Positions 1 to 5,745 of a stretch of 5,745 nucleotides of DNA are shown one piece after another. Both the position numbers and the translations under genes were made by a program. The stretch lies in the NCBI GenBank assembly GCA_017442025.1, contig JAFSBD010000231.1, positions 1-5,745 on the forward strand, read 5' to 3'. This DNA is from Clostridia bacterium (GTDB lineage: Bacteria; Bacillota; Clostridia; Oscillospirales; QAKW01). The number at the start of each line of letters is the position of its first letter. Within the stretch, counting starts at the first letter, position 1. Under the pieces are notes generated by a model. That model made no database searches, was not told the DNA's origin, and saw only the letters and a list, made by a program, of their open reading frames with translations.

Positions 1-528
1 CATCCTCGCATTGTTACCTGGGTAAAGCTGAAGGATCTGGCAAGCGGGCAGTTTTTCAATGTTTATTCCACCCATTTCGGGTTCTATGAAGAGGATGCCC
101 ATATCAATAAGATCCGTAATCTGATCGCCAATTCCTTCCGCACCGCGGGCGAATATTCCTTTATCATGGGCGATTTCAACATCGCTTATGAGGACGACCA
201 GTATTGGCGTTTGATGCAGACCAATCTGCTGGGCGATCTGCGCCCTGTCTCCGAAGCGATGGCGAAGGATGGCATTTGCGAGCTGGGGGATATCCGCAAC
301 GGTGCTTATAACGCCTTTTCCTATCCGGACGGCGGTGTCTTCGGCGATTATATCATGGCAAAGCCCCATAGAAACCTTGCTGTTGATCATTTCGGCTATT
401 GCTATGAACGCCCCGCCGTTCCCGAGCAGAATATCGGGGAGGGCTATGTTTCCGATCACTTTGCGGTCTATGCCGAGGTGCGGATGGGCACCAAACAATC
501 CTACGAAAAATATTGGGGCGTATTCTAA
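1..528 (+). CDS. Endonuclease/exonuclease/phosphatase (EEP) family hydrolase, C-terminal part
   Basis: The frame is open from base 1 to the TAA at 526-528, so the visible 175 codons are the C-terminal part of a gene that begins to the left. An internal ATG at 166 lies inside a core motif and is not the start. The EEP (DNase I-like) signature is clear in order: a T-H-F-G segment with His at visible residue 25; G-D-F-N at residues 57-60, the metal and substrate-binding Asp/Asn pair; V-D-H-F at 128-131, matching the family's 'IDHIF' strand; and S-D-H at 151-153, with the catalytic His of the family. The N-terminal metal-binding Asn and Glu motifs would be upstream. EEP enzymes are Mg2+-dependent phosphodiesterases or phosphatases acting on nucleic acids, phosphoinositides, sphingomyelin or similar substrates. 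The substrate here cannot be read from this fragment, and neither can a secretion signal. The gene ends 14 bases before a strong hairpin, so it is probably the last gene of its transcript. Confidence 0.86.
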   Translation, partial: HPRIVTWVKLKDLASGQFFNVYSTHFGFYEEDAHINKIRNLIANSFRTAGEYSFIMGDFNIAYEDDQYWRLMQTNLLGDLRPVSEAMAKDGICELGDIRNGAYNAFSYPDGGVFGDYIMAKPHRNLAVDHFGYCYERPAVPEQNIGEGYVSDHFAVYAEVRMGTKQSYEKYWGVF

Positions 529-542
529 TTAAAAAAATAATG

Positions 543-578
543 AGGGCTGTGGAAAACCGATGAGTTTTCCACAGCCCT
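543..578. terminator. Perfect 15-bp hairpin, probable intrinsic terminator
   Basis: The arms 543-557 and 564-578 pair perfectly over 15 bp around a 6-base loop (558-563), with a GC-rich base (GGGCTGTGG) and an A/T-rich top. The hairpin starts 14 bases after the stop codon of the EEP gene, which is the usual position for a terminator. On the + strand the stem is followed by mixed A/T (TATTAATATTAAC) rather than a clean U run. An A-rich tract (531-540) precedes it, which reads as a T-rich tail on the minus strand. It could therefore act in both directions, and its sequence would favour the minus direction. Confidence 0.75.
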
Positions 579-605
579 ATTAATATTAACATATATAATA
601 TATAG

Positions 606-623
606 GGCGTTGGATAAAACGCC
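606..623. other. Small inverted repeat in AT-rich intergenic DNA
   Basis: GGCGTT at 606-611 pairs with AACGCC at 618-623 around a 6-base loop. It is a short GC-containing island inside almost pure A/T sequence (579-660). No U run follows, so it is not a good terminator. It lies about 50 bases upstream of the predicted -35 element of the next gene. A regulatory or mRNA-end role is possible but is not shown by the sequence. Confidence 0.3.
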
Positions 624-676
624 TAAATTATATTATAATACCAAAAAACATCTGGTTTTTTTGTACATTATTACAG

Positions 677-705
677 TTGCAAAATTCAAAAATGTGTGCT
701 ATCAT
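677..705 (+). promoter_or_regulatory. Predicted sigma-A-type promoter with extended -10
   Basis: TTGCAA at 677-682 (consensus TTGACA) is followed by a spacer of exactly 17 bases and then TATCAT at 700-705 (consensus TATAAT). A TG at 697-698 gives an extended -10. Transcription would start near 711-713, leaving a leader of about 40 bases before the ATG at 753. A T-rich run at 656-662 and other A/T sequence just upstream could act as an UP element. This promoter would drive the large surface-protein gene. Confidence 0.62.
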
Positions 706-735
706 TGATAATAATGCCTCAGTTTAATTAAATTT

Positions 736-742
736 AAAGGAG
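736..742 (+). promoter_or_regulatory. Ribosome binding site of the surface-protein gene
   Basis: AAAGGAG is a strong Shine-Dalgarno match, 10 bases before the ATG at 753. A nearer ATG at 746 is out of frame with the long coding region and only 3 bases from the motif. The 753 start, which opens directly into a signal peptide, is therefore preferred. Confidence 0.85.
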
Positions 743-752
743 TGTATGTTCG

Positions 753-836
753 ATGAAAAAACGTTTGTTGTGCAGCTTTTTAGCTGTCATGATGCTGATT
801 TCGATGCTTGCAGGCATTGTCTTGCCCGCGAGTGCG
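753..836 (+). other. Signal peptide (type I) of the surface protein
   Basis: Residues 1-28 have a basic start (MKKR), a hydrophobic core rich in Leu, Met, Ala, Val and Ile, and a small-residue end (PASA) followed by Glu-Glu. Cleavage by signal peptidase I is predicted after Ala28. There is no lipobox: the only Cys, residue 7, lies too early. The protein is therefore not a lipoprotein. Confidence 0.93.
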
Positions 837-3800
837 GAAGAAGTATCAATGCCGCCTCGCTATAGTGAGGCGAAGGCTCAGGGTCTTTCGGCCTACTCCA
901 TCTCCTCCAAGGAGGACTGGATTCAGTTGACCGAGGATTTCGAAGGTGTAAACTGTTCGTTGGAGCTCTATGTTACCAACGACATCGACTTCGAAAACAC
1001 CAACATGAAGCCTTTGTCCTATGGTACTAGCCGCCTGTTCCATGGCAAACTCTATGGTCAGGGCCATACCTTCAAGAACATCAAGATCGAGATGGAAGGC
1101 GGCACCAACCAGTATCAAGGCGTATCCTTGGTCGGTGCTTTGGGCGCAGGTACCATTCAGGATTTAGGTATTACCGGTAATATTTATAATACCTCGACCT
1201 CCACCAGTGCCCGTACCGCAGTTTTCTCCGGCGGTGCAGCTGCAGGCAACAATGCTCTTATTAAGAACTGCTGGTCGGATGTTCATGTTAAGGGACCTTC
1301 CACCAACAGATCTCTGTATCTGAGCGTATTCTATGCTGTTCCTGCTCTCAACCAGAAGGTTGAGAACTGTATCAACTATGGTACGGTTGAATCCACCTCC
1401 ACCAACGGTGGTGTTTCTGTATTCTTCCCCTATGGTGCTCAGGCAACCGTTAAGAATAGCATCGATCTGGGCACTTTGGTTTCCAATGGTTCCGGTGTAG
1501 GCGGTTCTGTTACTTCCCATCATAACGGCTTGCAGAATATCGTATTTTCCAACAGCTATGCGGTCGGCCATAACTATTGGGGCAAGACCCACACCTTTGA
1601 TGCCAGCGGAGTAAATGCTGCTGCTACCATCAATGGCCAGGCTATCACCAGCGCTGATCAAGTTGATGCTTTGATGAATGCCGCCTCCGCCGGTGAGGCT
1701 GCCTGGAAGGCAACCGACGGTGCAGATGGCGAAGTTTACTATAAGCTGGATGATACCAAGGGCGTTGTCTTTGGTACCGCTACCGATCGCGTTCAGAAGA
1801 TCACCTTTAGCGGTTTGGTTGATGGTGCAACCTACTATCTGAACAACGGCAAAACCTTGGATCTGGCTCAGGTTCTTGCCGATGCCGAGGTTACCGAAAA
1901 TGTAGTCTATGGCATTACCGAGGGTTATGAATCTGCCATCGCAGGAAACACCCTCACCGTTCCCAATGCGGATGTAAATATTCAGGTAAGTAAAGACGAT
2001 CCTACCGCTGCCAAGGCAGATCTGCAGGCGCTCTATGATGGAATGAAGGATTATAATCCTGCATACTTCAATGAGGGCGATGCTCTGGCCGCATGGCAAA
2101 CCGATGCACTCGCAGCATTGAATGCCGAAAGCATCACCACTGCCGAGGTTGTTGCGGTAACCGGTGCCGGTAACGCGCTGACCCTCACCATCAAAGAGAA
2201 TACTTATATTCCCTATTCTGAGAACAAACTTTATAGTGCACTGAATACCACCAATACTTGGGGTATTACAGTTAAGGAAGATTGGATCAAGCTGACCGAA
2301 GATTTCGAAGGTAAGAGCTGTGATCTGACCCTCTATGTTACCAATGATATTGATTTTGAAAGCACGAACATGAAGCCTCTGGCTTATGGCGCAAGCTGCT
2401 TGTTTGATGGTAAACTCTATGGTCAGGGCTATACCTTCAAGAACATCAAGATCGAGATGGAAGGCGGCACTGATCAGTATCAGGGCGTTTCCTTGATCGG
2501 TGCTCTGGGCGCAGGTACTATCCAGGATCTGGGCCTGACCGGTGCAATCACCAATACTTCCACTGCTGCTAACGGCGCCAGCACTGCTGCTTTCTCTGCC
2601 GGTGCTTGCGCAGGTCGCGCTGCTACCATCAAGAACTGCTGGTCCAGCGTTACTGTTAAGGGTCCCTCTGATGTCAGAGGTCGTTGGCTGAGCGTCTTCT
2701 TCGCTCGCCCCGCAGCAAGCCAGGTTATCGAGAATTGTATCAACTATGGTACTGTTCAGACTACCTCTGAGGGCGATGCCGGTGCATCCGTCTTCTATGG
2801 CTATTCCGCTAACCCCACCATCAAGAACTGCTTGGATCTGGGTACCTTCGTTGGTTCCGGCGCAGGCGTTCTGGGTGCAGTAAACTCCCATAACAACGGT
2901 CTGCATACCTTTATCAATGCCAATAGCTACTCCATCACTAACTTCTGGGGTAAGACCCATGGCTTTGCTGCAGGCTCTGCAACCATGCCCGATGGTTCTC
3001 CCATTACTGATGAAGCACAGGTAGATGCAGTATTTAATGCTGAAACTGCTGCCGAGGCTGCTTGGAAGGCAACCAACGGCGCAAAGGGCGAAGTTTACTA
3101 TAAGTTGGATGCCGATAAGGGTGTTACCTATGGTACTGCTACCGATCGTGTATGGCGCGTATCTCTCGTCAACGGCTCGGTTGTTACCAATTACTATGGT
3201 ATGGAAGGCTTGACTGTCGAGCTGCCTGAGGCAGCCGCCGGTAAGGTTCGCGTTGTTTCCGGCGCAGTTGTTGAGGGCAATACCTTGACCGTTGGCCAGT
3301 CGGATGCAACCGTTTCCTATATCGATTATGAAGATTCCGAATTCTATGCAAAGAAAGCGGCTCTTCAGGCGAAGATCGATTCCTATGATAAGTATGATGC
3401 CAAATATGTTGGCAACTGGGCAGCCATCGAGGCTTGGATCGTTGAGGCTGAGGCTCTGATCGCCGATCCTTATGCAACCGACGATGCTGTTGTTGCAAAG
3501 ACCAAAGCCGCTCCCGCCATCACTGCCGCAGCATTGTCCTATCCCGACTATCCCGGCGCAGCTGATTTCGAACTCTATAAAAACGTTATTAAGAACTATA
3601 CCATCAACGATAAGGCTGATTGGTTGGCGCTGGTTGAGTACTCCACCACCAACTCCCTTTCCTATAATGGTTATTCCTTCCATGTAACCAGCGACATCGA
3701 CTTTGAAGATACCGAGATGCTGCCTGTTGGTTACTGCAAGTATCGCTTTGAAGGTACCCTCGATGGCCATGGTTATGTATTTAAGAACCTGAACATCGTT

Positions 3801-5745
3801 GCAACCGGTTCCGGTTCTATTTCCGGCACCGGCAATACGACCGGTATTGGTCTGTTTGCCGATAAGACCGGCGGTGCCATCAAGGATATTGCTTTGGCAA
3901 GCGGTACTGTTACCTCTACCGGAAAAGGCTCCTACATTGGTTCTTTTGCCGGTTATGCTAAGCTTTGCCCCGTCACCAATTGCTGGAGCGCGCTGACCAT
4001 TAAGACCTGCGAAGGTTATACCGGTAAGGTGGGCGGCTTTGTTGGCCGTGGCTCCGCATCCCTTGCGATCGACGGTTGCTATTATATTGGTTCCATTGAG
4101 ACCGATGCCCCTGCCTATAGTGTCAACGGTATGGTAGGTTATGCTGAAGCGAATAAGGGTCTGGTTAAGAACTCCTTTGTCTACTCTGAAGGCGTAGACG
4201 GTATCAGCGGCGTTCATACCAATCAGTATGGTGCTTCCGCTACCTTTGCAGAGCCTACCATCAACTCCTATAACATCGGCGGTAAGGCCTTTGACTTGGG
4301 CGATGGTACCAACTATGATCAGGTATTTGTTGATCATGCTGATGCAATTGCCGCTTTTGAAGCAAAGTATGCTTTGACTGTTGATGCTTATGCCGATGGC
4401 ACATTGGCTTATAAACTGAACGAAGGCAGTGCCGCAAGCGGCATCTACTTCACTGTTAAGGCCGGCAAGACCGTTTTGGGTTCTGCAACCGATAAGGTTG
4501 TTAAGATCACTATCGATGGTGAAGTATTCTATGCAGCTACCGGCGCAAGAATCAGCTATGCGGTAAGCGGAAGCGACGTTCTTGTTGTTGAAAGCGGCGA
4601 CGCTCTGGTAAACGGCAACATCGTTACCGCAGGCGTTGAGGATACTGTTATCAACGTTGGTGCGGATACAGATTCCCTTTTGGCTGCTGCTAAGCGGAGC
4701 CTCGAAAATCTGCTGGCTCTCTATAATGCACGCGAAGCGAAATACTTCACTTCTGCATCCTGGACTGCTCAGAACGAATGGAAGGCAATCGCTGAGGAAG
4801 CCCTCGCTGCCAATACTTTGGATGCCATCAACGCTGCAATTACTGCAGAAGCTGATGTTTCCAAGGCGGCTGCTTCCATGACCTATCCCAACTATCCCTC
4901 TATCGCCGATTATGCTGCCTATAAGGATACCGGCGTTAAGAATTTTGCCATCGGCAGCAAGGCCGAATGGCTGGCTGCCGTTGCGATGACTACCGGCACC
5001 GTTGACGAAACCTATTTCGATATCAATACCGTTTTGCATCTCACTGCCGATATCGATATGGAAAACGAAACCATGCTGCCCCTCTGCTATGGCGGCTATT
5101 GCGCAGCCAATATCGATGGCCATGGTTATGCGTTCTCCAATATCCATGTTTATGTTGATAAACCCGCTTATCCCGTTGGTTTGATCAGTAATACCTCCGG
5201 TAGAATGTGGGCTCGCAACCTCGGTATCGAGAGCGGTATCGTTGAGGTTACCGGCGACGAGCAGGCCGGTACAAATGATGAGGGTGATCCCATCTATAAG
5301 GGCTATAAAGCCGGCGGTCTCTTCGGTAAAACCGGCGGTCATTACATCCGCAACTGCTGGAATGCTGCTCAGATTAAGGTTTCTCATCGTGATAACGTAG
5401 GCGGTATCGTTGGTGACGGCCGCGGCCTCTTGAATATCGATAACTGCTTCAACCTGGGCAAGGTGAGCGGCGGTTATGGTATCAGCGGTTATGCTGCTGC
5501 CACCACCAAGATCTATAACTGCGTTGATCTGGGTATTACCTATGGCTTGGTCTACTATCATGCCAATTTGTTTGGCGATAGTTATACCGAAGAAGGTCTC
5601 ATGGGCAAGTTTGTATTCAATAGCTGGGCCAAGACCAAACTCTTCCCCGGAATGAACATCGATTCCAATGTAACGGATGATGATGAGAAGATCTTAATTG
5701 ATAACATTCGTCGTAAACTGAACAATGAGTACCAGGTAGGCACCG
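753..5745 (+). CDS. Giant secreted modular repeat protein, GLUG-like solenoid with FIVAR-like spacers (C-terminus cut by window)
   Basis: The frame is open from the ATG at 753 to the right edge, giving 1664 codons without a stop. A signal peptide (residues 1-28) shows that the product is exported. The mature part is a tandem array of modules about 450 residues long. The conserved K of the K-x-[DE]-W motif falls at residues 53, 508, 954 and 1403, and the first D of the D-I-D motif at 77, 532, 981 and 1433. Each module has a 'DID...F-x-G-x-L-x-G-x-G-x-x-F-x-N' entry and a solenoid with N-[CS] rungs. Modules 1-3 also show a Tyr/Leu-rich 'YYKL...GTATD' cap and a helical spacer. This arrangement resembles large clostridial surface proteins with GLUG-type repeats (beta-helix-like folds) and FIVAR-type helical domains, which often bind host or plant glycans or matrix. 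No enzymatic motif is visible. No LPXTG, S-layer homology or dockerin anchor is seen; one would be expected beyond the right edge. An adhesin or binding role is inferred; export and the modular build are seen directly. Confidence 0.93.
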   Translation, partial: MKKRLLCSFLAVMMLISMLAGIVLPASAEEVSMPPRYSEAKAQGLSAYSISSKEDWIQLTEDFEGVNCSLELYVTNDIDFENTNMKPLSYGTSRLFHGKLYGQGHTFKNIKIEMEGGTNQYQGVSLVGALGAGTIQDLGITGNIYNTSTSTSARTAVFSGGAAAGNNALIKNCWSDVHVKGPSTNRSLYLSVFYAVPALNQKVENCINYGTVESTSTNGGVSVFFPYGAQATVKNSIDLGTLVSNGSGVGGSVTSHHNGLQNIVFSNSYAVGHNYWGKTHTFDASGVNAAATINGQAITSADQVDALMNAASAGEAAWKATDGADGEVYYKLDDTKGVVFGTATDRVQKITFSGLVDGATYYLNNGKTLDLAQVLADAEVTENVVYGITEGYESAIAGNTLTVPNADVNIQVSKDDPTAAKADLQALYDGMKDYNPAYFNEGDALAAWQTDALAALNAESITTAEVVAVTGAGNALTLTIKENTYIPYSENKLYSALNTTNTWGITVKEDWIKLTEDFEGKSCDLTLYVTNDIDFESTNMKPLAYGASCLFDGKLYGQGYTFKNIKIEMEGGTDQYQGVSLIGALGAGTIQDLGLTGAITNTSTAANGASTAAFSAGACAGRAATIKNCWSSVTVKGPSDVRGRWLSVFFARPAASQVIENCINYGTVQTTSEGDAGASVFYGYSANPTIKNCLDLGTFVGSGAGVLGAVNSHNNGLHTFINANSYSITNFWGKTHGFAAGSATMPDGSPITDEAQVDAVFNAETAAEAAWKATNGAKGEVYYKLDADKGVTYGTATDRVWRVSLVNGSVVTNYYGMEGLTVELPEAAAGKVRVVSGAVVEGNTLTVGQSDATVSYIDYEDSEFYAKKAALQAKIDSYDKYDAKYVGNWAAIEAWIVEAEALIADPYATDDAVVAKTKAAPAITAAALSYPDYPGAADFELYKNVIKNYTINDKADWLALVEYSTTNSLSYNGYSFHVTSDIDFEDTEMLPVGYCKYRFEGTLDGHGYVFKNLNIVATGSGSISGTGNTTGIGLFADKTGGAIKDIALASGTVTSTGKGSYIGSFAGYAKLCPVTNCWSALTIKTCEGYTGKVGGFVGRGSASLAIDGCYYIGSIETDAPAYSVNGMVGYAEANKGLVKNSFVYSEGVDGISGVHTNQYGASATFAEPTINSYNIGGKAFDLGDGTNYDQVFVDHADAIAAFEAKYALTVDAYADGTLAYKLNEGSAASGIYFTVKAGKTVLGSATDKVVKITIDGEVFYAATGARISYAVSGSDVLVVESGDALVNGNIVTAGVEDTVINVGADTDSLLAAAKRSLENLLALYNAREAKYFTSASWTAQNEWKAIAEEALAANTLDAINAAITAEADVSKAAASMTYPNYPSIADYAAYKDTGVKNFAIGSKAEWLAAVAMTTGTVDETYFDINTVLHLTADIDMENETMLPLCYGGYCAANIDGHGYAFSNIHVYVDKPAYPVGLISNTSGRMWARNLGIESGIVEVTGDEQAGTNDEGDPIYKGYKAGGLFGKTGGHYIRNCWNAAQIKVSHRDNVGGIVGDGRGLLNIDNCFNLGKVSGGYGISGYAAATTKIYNCVDLGITYGLVYYHANLFGDSYTEEGLMGKFVFNSWAKTKLFPGMNIDSNVTDDDEKILIDNIRRKLNNEYQVGT
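1066..1105 (+). repeat. 40-base direct repeat, copy 1
   Basis: Identical at every base to 2431-2470, exactly 1365 bases downstream, in the entry segment of module 1 (encoding 'YTFKNIKIEMEGG'-type sequence; the first codon differs because of a substitution just outside the run). Eighteen further identical bases lie just upstream (1047-1064), separated by one mismatch. Confidence 0.9.
1995..2195 (+). other. Helical FIVAR-like spacer 1
   Basis: Residues about 415-481 are Ala/Leu/Asp/Lys-rich and predicted helical by eye, without glycine-rich turns until the end. The pattern 'ADLQALYD...Y...YF...ALAAWQTDALAALNA' recalls FIVAR-type domains (helical, carbohydrate- or matrix-associated in Gram-positive surface proteins). 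It is the weakest match of the three spacers, and the last part (VVAVTGAG...) departs from the helical pattern. Confidence 0.45.
2431..2470 (+). repeat. 40-base direct repeat, copy 2
   Basis: Second copy of the perfect 40-base match, in the entry segment of module 2. The spacing of 1365 bases is a multiple of three, so recombination between the copies would delete or add one whole module in frame. Confidence 0.9.
3324..3536 (+). other. Helical FIVAR-like spacer 2
   Basis: Residues about 858-928. It shows a charged Ala-rich helical pattern ('KKAALQAKIDSYDKYD'), an aromatic/Trp segment ('NWAAIEAWIVEAEALI') and an Ala-rich third helix. This is the three-helix layout of FIVAR-type domains: a Leu-rich helix, an aromatic middle, then 'A..L' repeats. 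It links type-A module 2 to type-B module 3. Confidence 0.5.
3537..4880 (+). repeat. Module 3 (type B) of the surface protein
   Basis: Covers about residues 929-1376. It opens with 'SYPDYP', then K-A-D-W at 954 and D-I-D-F at 981. 'GTLDGHGYVFKN' follows, the usual form of the entry seen in GLUG-type proteins. Rungs lie at C1077, C1109, S1141 and S1172, with clear G-G-F-V-G type turns. The cap 'LAYKL' begins at 1218 and ends in 'GSATD', and a helical spacer covers about 1305-1376. It is closest to module 4. Confidence 0.83.
4665..4880 (+). other. Helical FIVAR-like spacer 3
   Basis: Residues about 1305-1376. It is the best FIVAR-like match: 'LLAAAKRSLENLLALY', then 'YFTSASW' (the family typically has YT-x-x-S-W), then 'EEALAANTLDAINAAI' and an Ala-rich end. 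It joins modules 3 and 4. FIVAR identity is by eye and would need a profile search. Confidence 0.55.
4881..5745 (+). repeat. Module 4 (type B), cut by the window edge
   Basis: Starts near residue 1377 with 'TYPNYP', then K-A-E-W at 1403, D-I-D-M at 1433 and 'NIDGHGYAFSN'. Rungs lie at C1535, C1565, C1590 and S1624. GLUG-like turns 'GGLFG' and 'GGIVG' are visible around residues 1518-1555. The window ends just before the cap expected from modules 1-3, so the module is incomplete only because of the cut. Confidence 0.82.

Larger units (their letters stand above)
855..2207 (+). repeat. Module 1 (type A) of the surface protein
   Basis: Covers about residues 35-485. It contains K-E-D-W at 53-56, D-I-D-F at 77-80 and then 'GKLYGQGHTFKN'. 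N-[CS] rungs follow with the C/S at 173, 206, 236 and 268. The 'GEVYYKL' cap begins near residue 326, and a helical spacer covers about 415-481. It is closest to module 2, with a period of 455 residues (1365 bases) in the entry region. Boundaries are approximate. Confidence 0.85.
2208..3536 (+). repeat. Module 2 (type A) of the surface protein
   Basis: Covers about residues 486-928. K-E-D-W starts at residue 508, D-I-D-F at 532, rungs lie at C629, C662, C693 and S725, and the 'GEVYYKL' cap begins near 779. A helical spacer follows at about 858-928. The entry segment and cap are nearly the same as in module 1 in both protein and DNA, which indicates a rather recent duplication. The rung region has diverged more. 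Confidence 0.85.

Noticed and set aside
548..573. Inverted DnaA-box-like sequences (TTTTCCACA at 565-573 and its complement at 548-556)
   Set aside because: They differ from the TTATCCACA consensus by one base. They are the two arms of the hairpin just after a stop codon, and there is no box cluster or origin context.
580..589. Perfect 10-base palindrome TTAATATTAA
   Set aside because: Such palindromes are expected by chance in sequence this AT-rich, and no partner site is present.
643..661. AAAAAAC/GTTTTTT hairpin followed by a T, as a second terminator
   Set aside because: The stem is almost entirely A-T and short, and no gene ends nearby. The T run is better read as promoter-upstream A/T sequence.
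846..1118. 90-residue minus-strand ORF similar to part of the long minus-strand ORF
   Set aside because: The similarity arises because modules 1 and 2 of the sense gene are repeats; it is the antisense of module 1's entry segment.
3472..5184. Several 60-81 codon + strand ORFs inside the surface-protein gene
   Set aside because: They lie in other frames of the long gene, lack ribosome binding sites, and have low-complexity Pro/Leu/Ser-rich translations typical of shadow frames.
1164..5561. 1465-residue minus-strand ORF as a gene
   Set aside because: It is in exact antisense codon register with the signal-peptide-bearing + strand frame. It has no ribosome binding site evidence and no recognisable domain, and its internal repeats merely mirror the sense repeats. 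The + frame explains the DNA fully.

Overview
The window holds two same-strand protein genes, both cut by its edges, separated by an AT-rich intergenic stretch of about 220 bases. The Shine-Dalgarno sequence, the sigma-A-type promoter, the short Lys-rich signal peptide and the style of the large surface protein suggest a Gram-positive anaerobe of the Clostridia, probably host- or gut-associated. This placement is an inference from style; no marker gene is present.

Bases 1-528 are the C-terminal 175 codons of an endonuclease/exonuclease/phosphatase (EEP) fold enzyme. A perfect 15-bp hairpin follows at 543-578. The stretch 579-752 is very AT-rich. It holds a small second hairpin, a good extended -10 promoter (677-705) and a ribosome binding site (736-742).

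From 753 to the right edge, one uninterrupted reading frame of 1664 codons (no stop inside the window) encodes a very large secreted protein. It has a signal peptide followed by four copies of a roughly 450-residue module. Each module starts with a K-x-[DE]-W / DID segment and continues into a solenoid-like region with four N-[CS] rungs about 31 residues apart. Units 1-3 then have a 'YKL...GTATD' cap and an alpha-helical FIVAR-like spacer; unit 4 is cut before these parts. Units 1 and 2 resemble each other most, as do units 3 and 4, giving an A-A-B-B order. The protein is most likely a cell-surface adhesin or other binding protein; its anchor would lie beyond the window.

The longest stop-bounded frame in the window is a 1465-codon frame on the minus strand (1164-5561). 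It is an antisense shadow of the surface-protein gene, caused by that gene avoiding the codons TTA, CTA and TCA, and should not be annotated. The two genes share no obvious function. The terminator-like hairpin and the separate promoter suggest they are transcribed independently.
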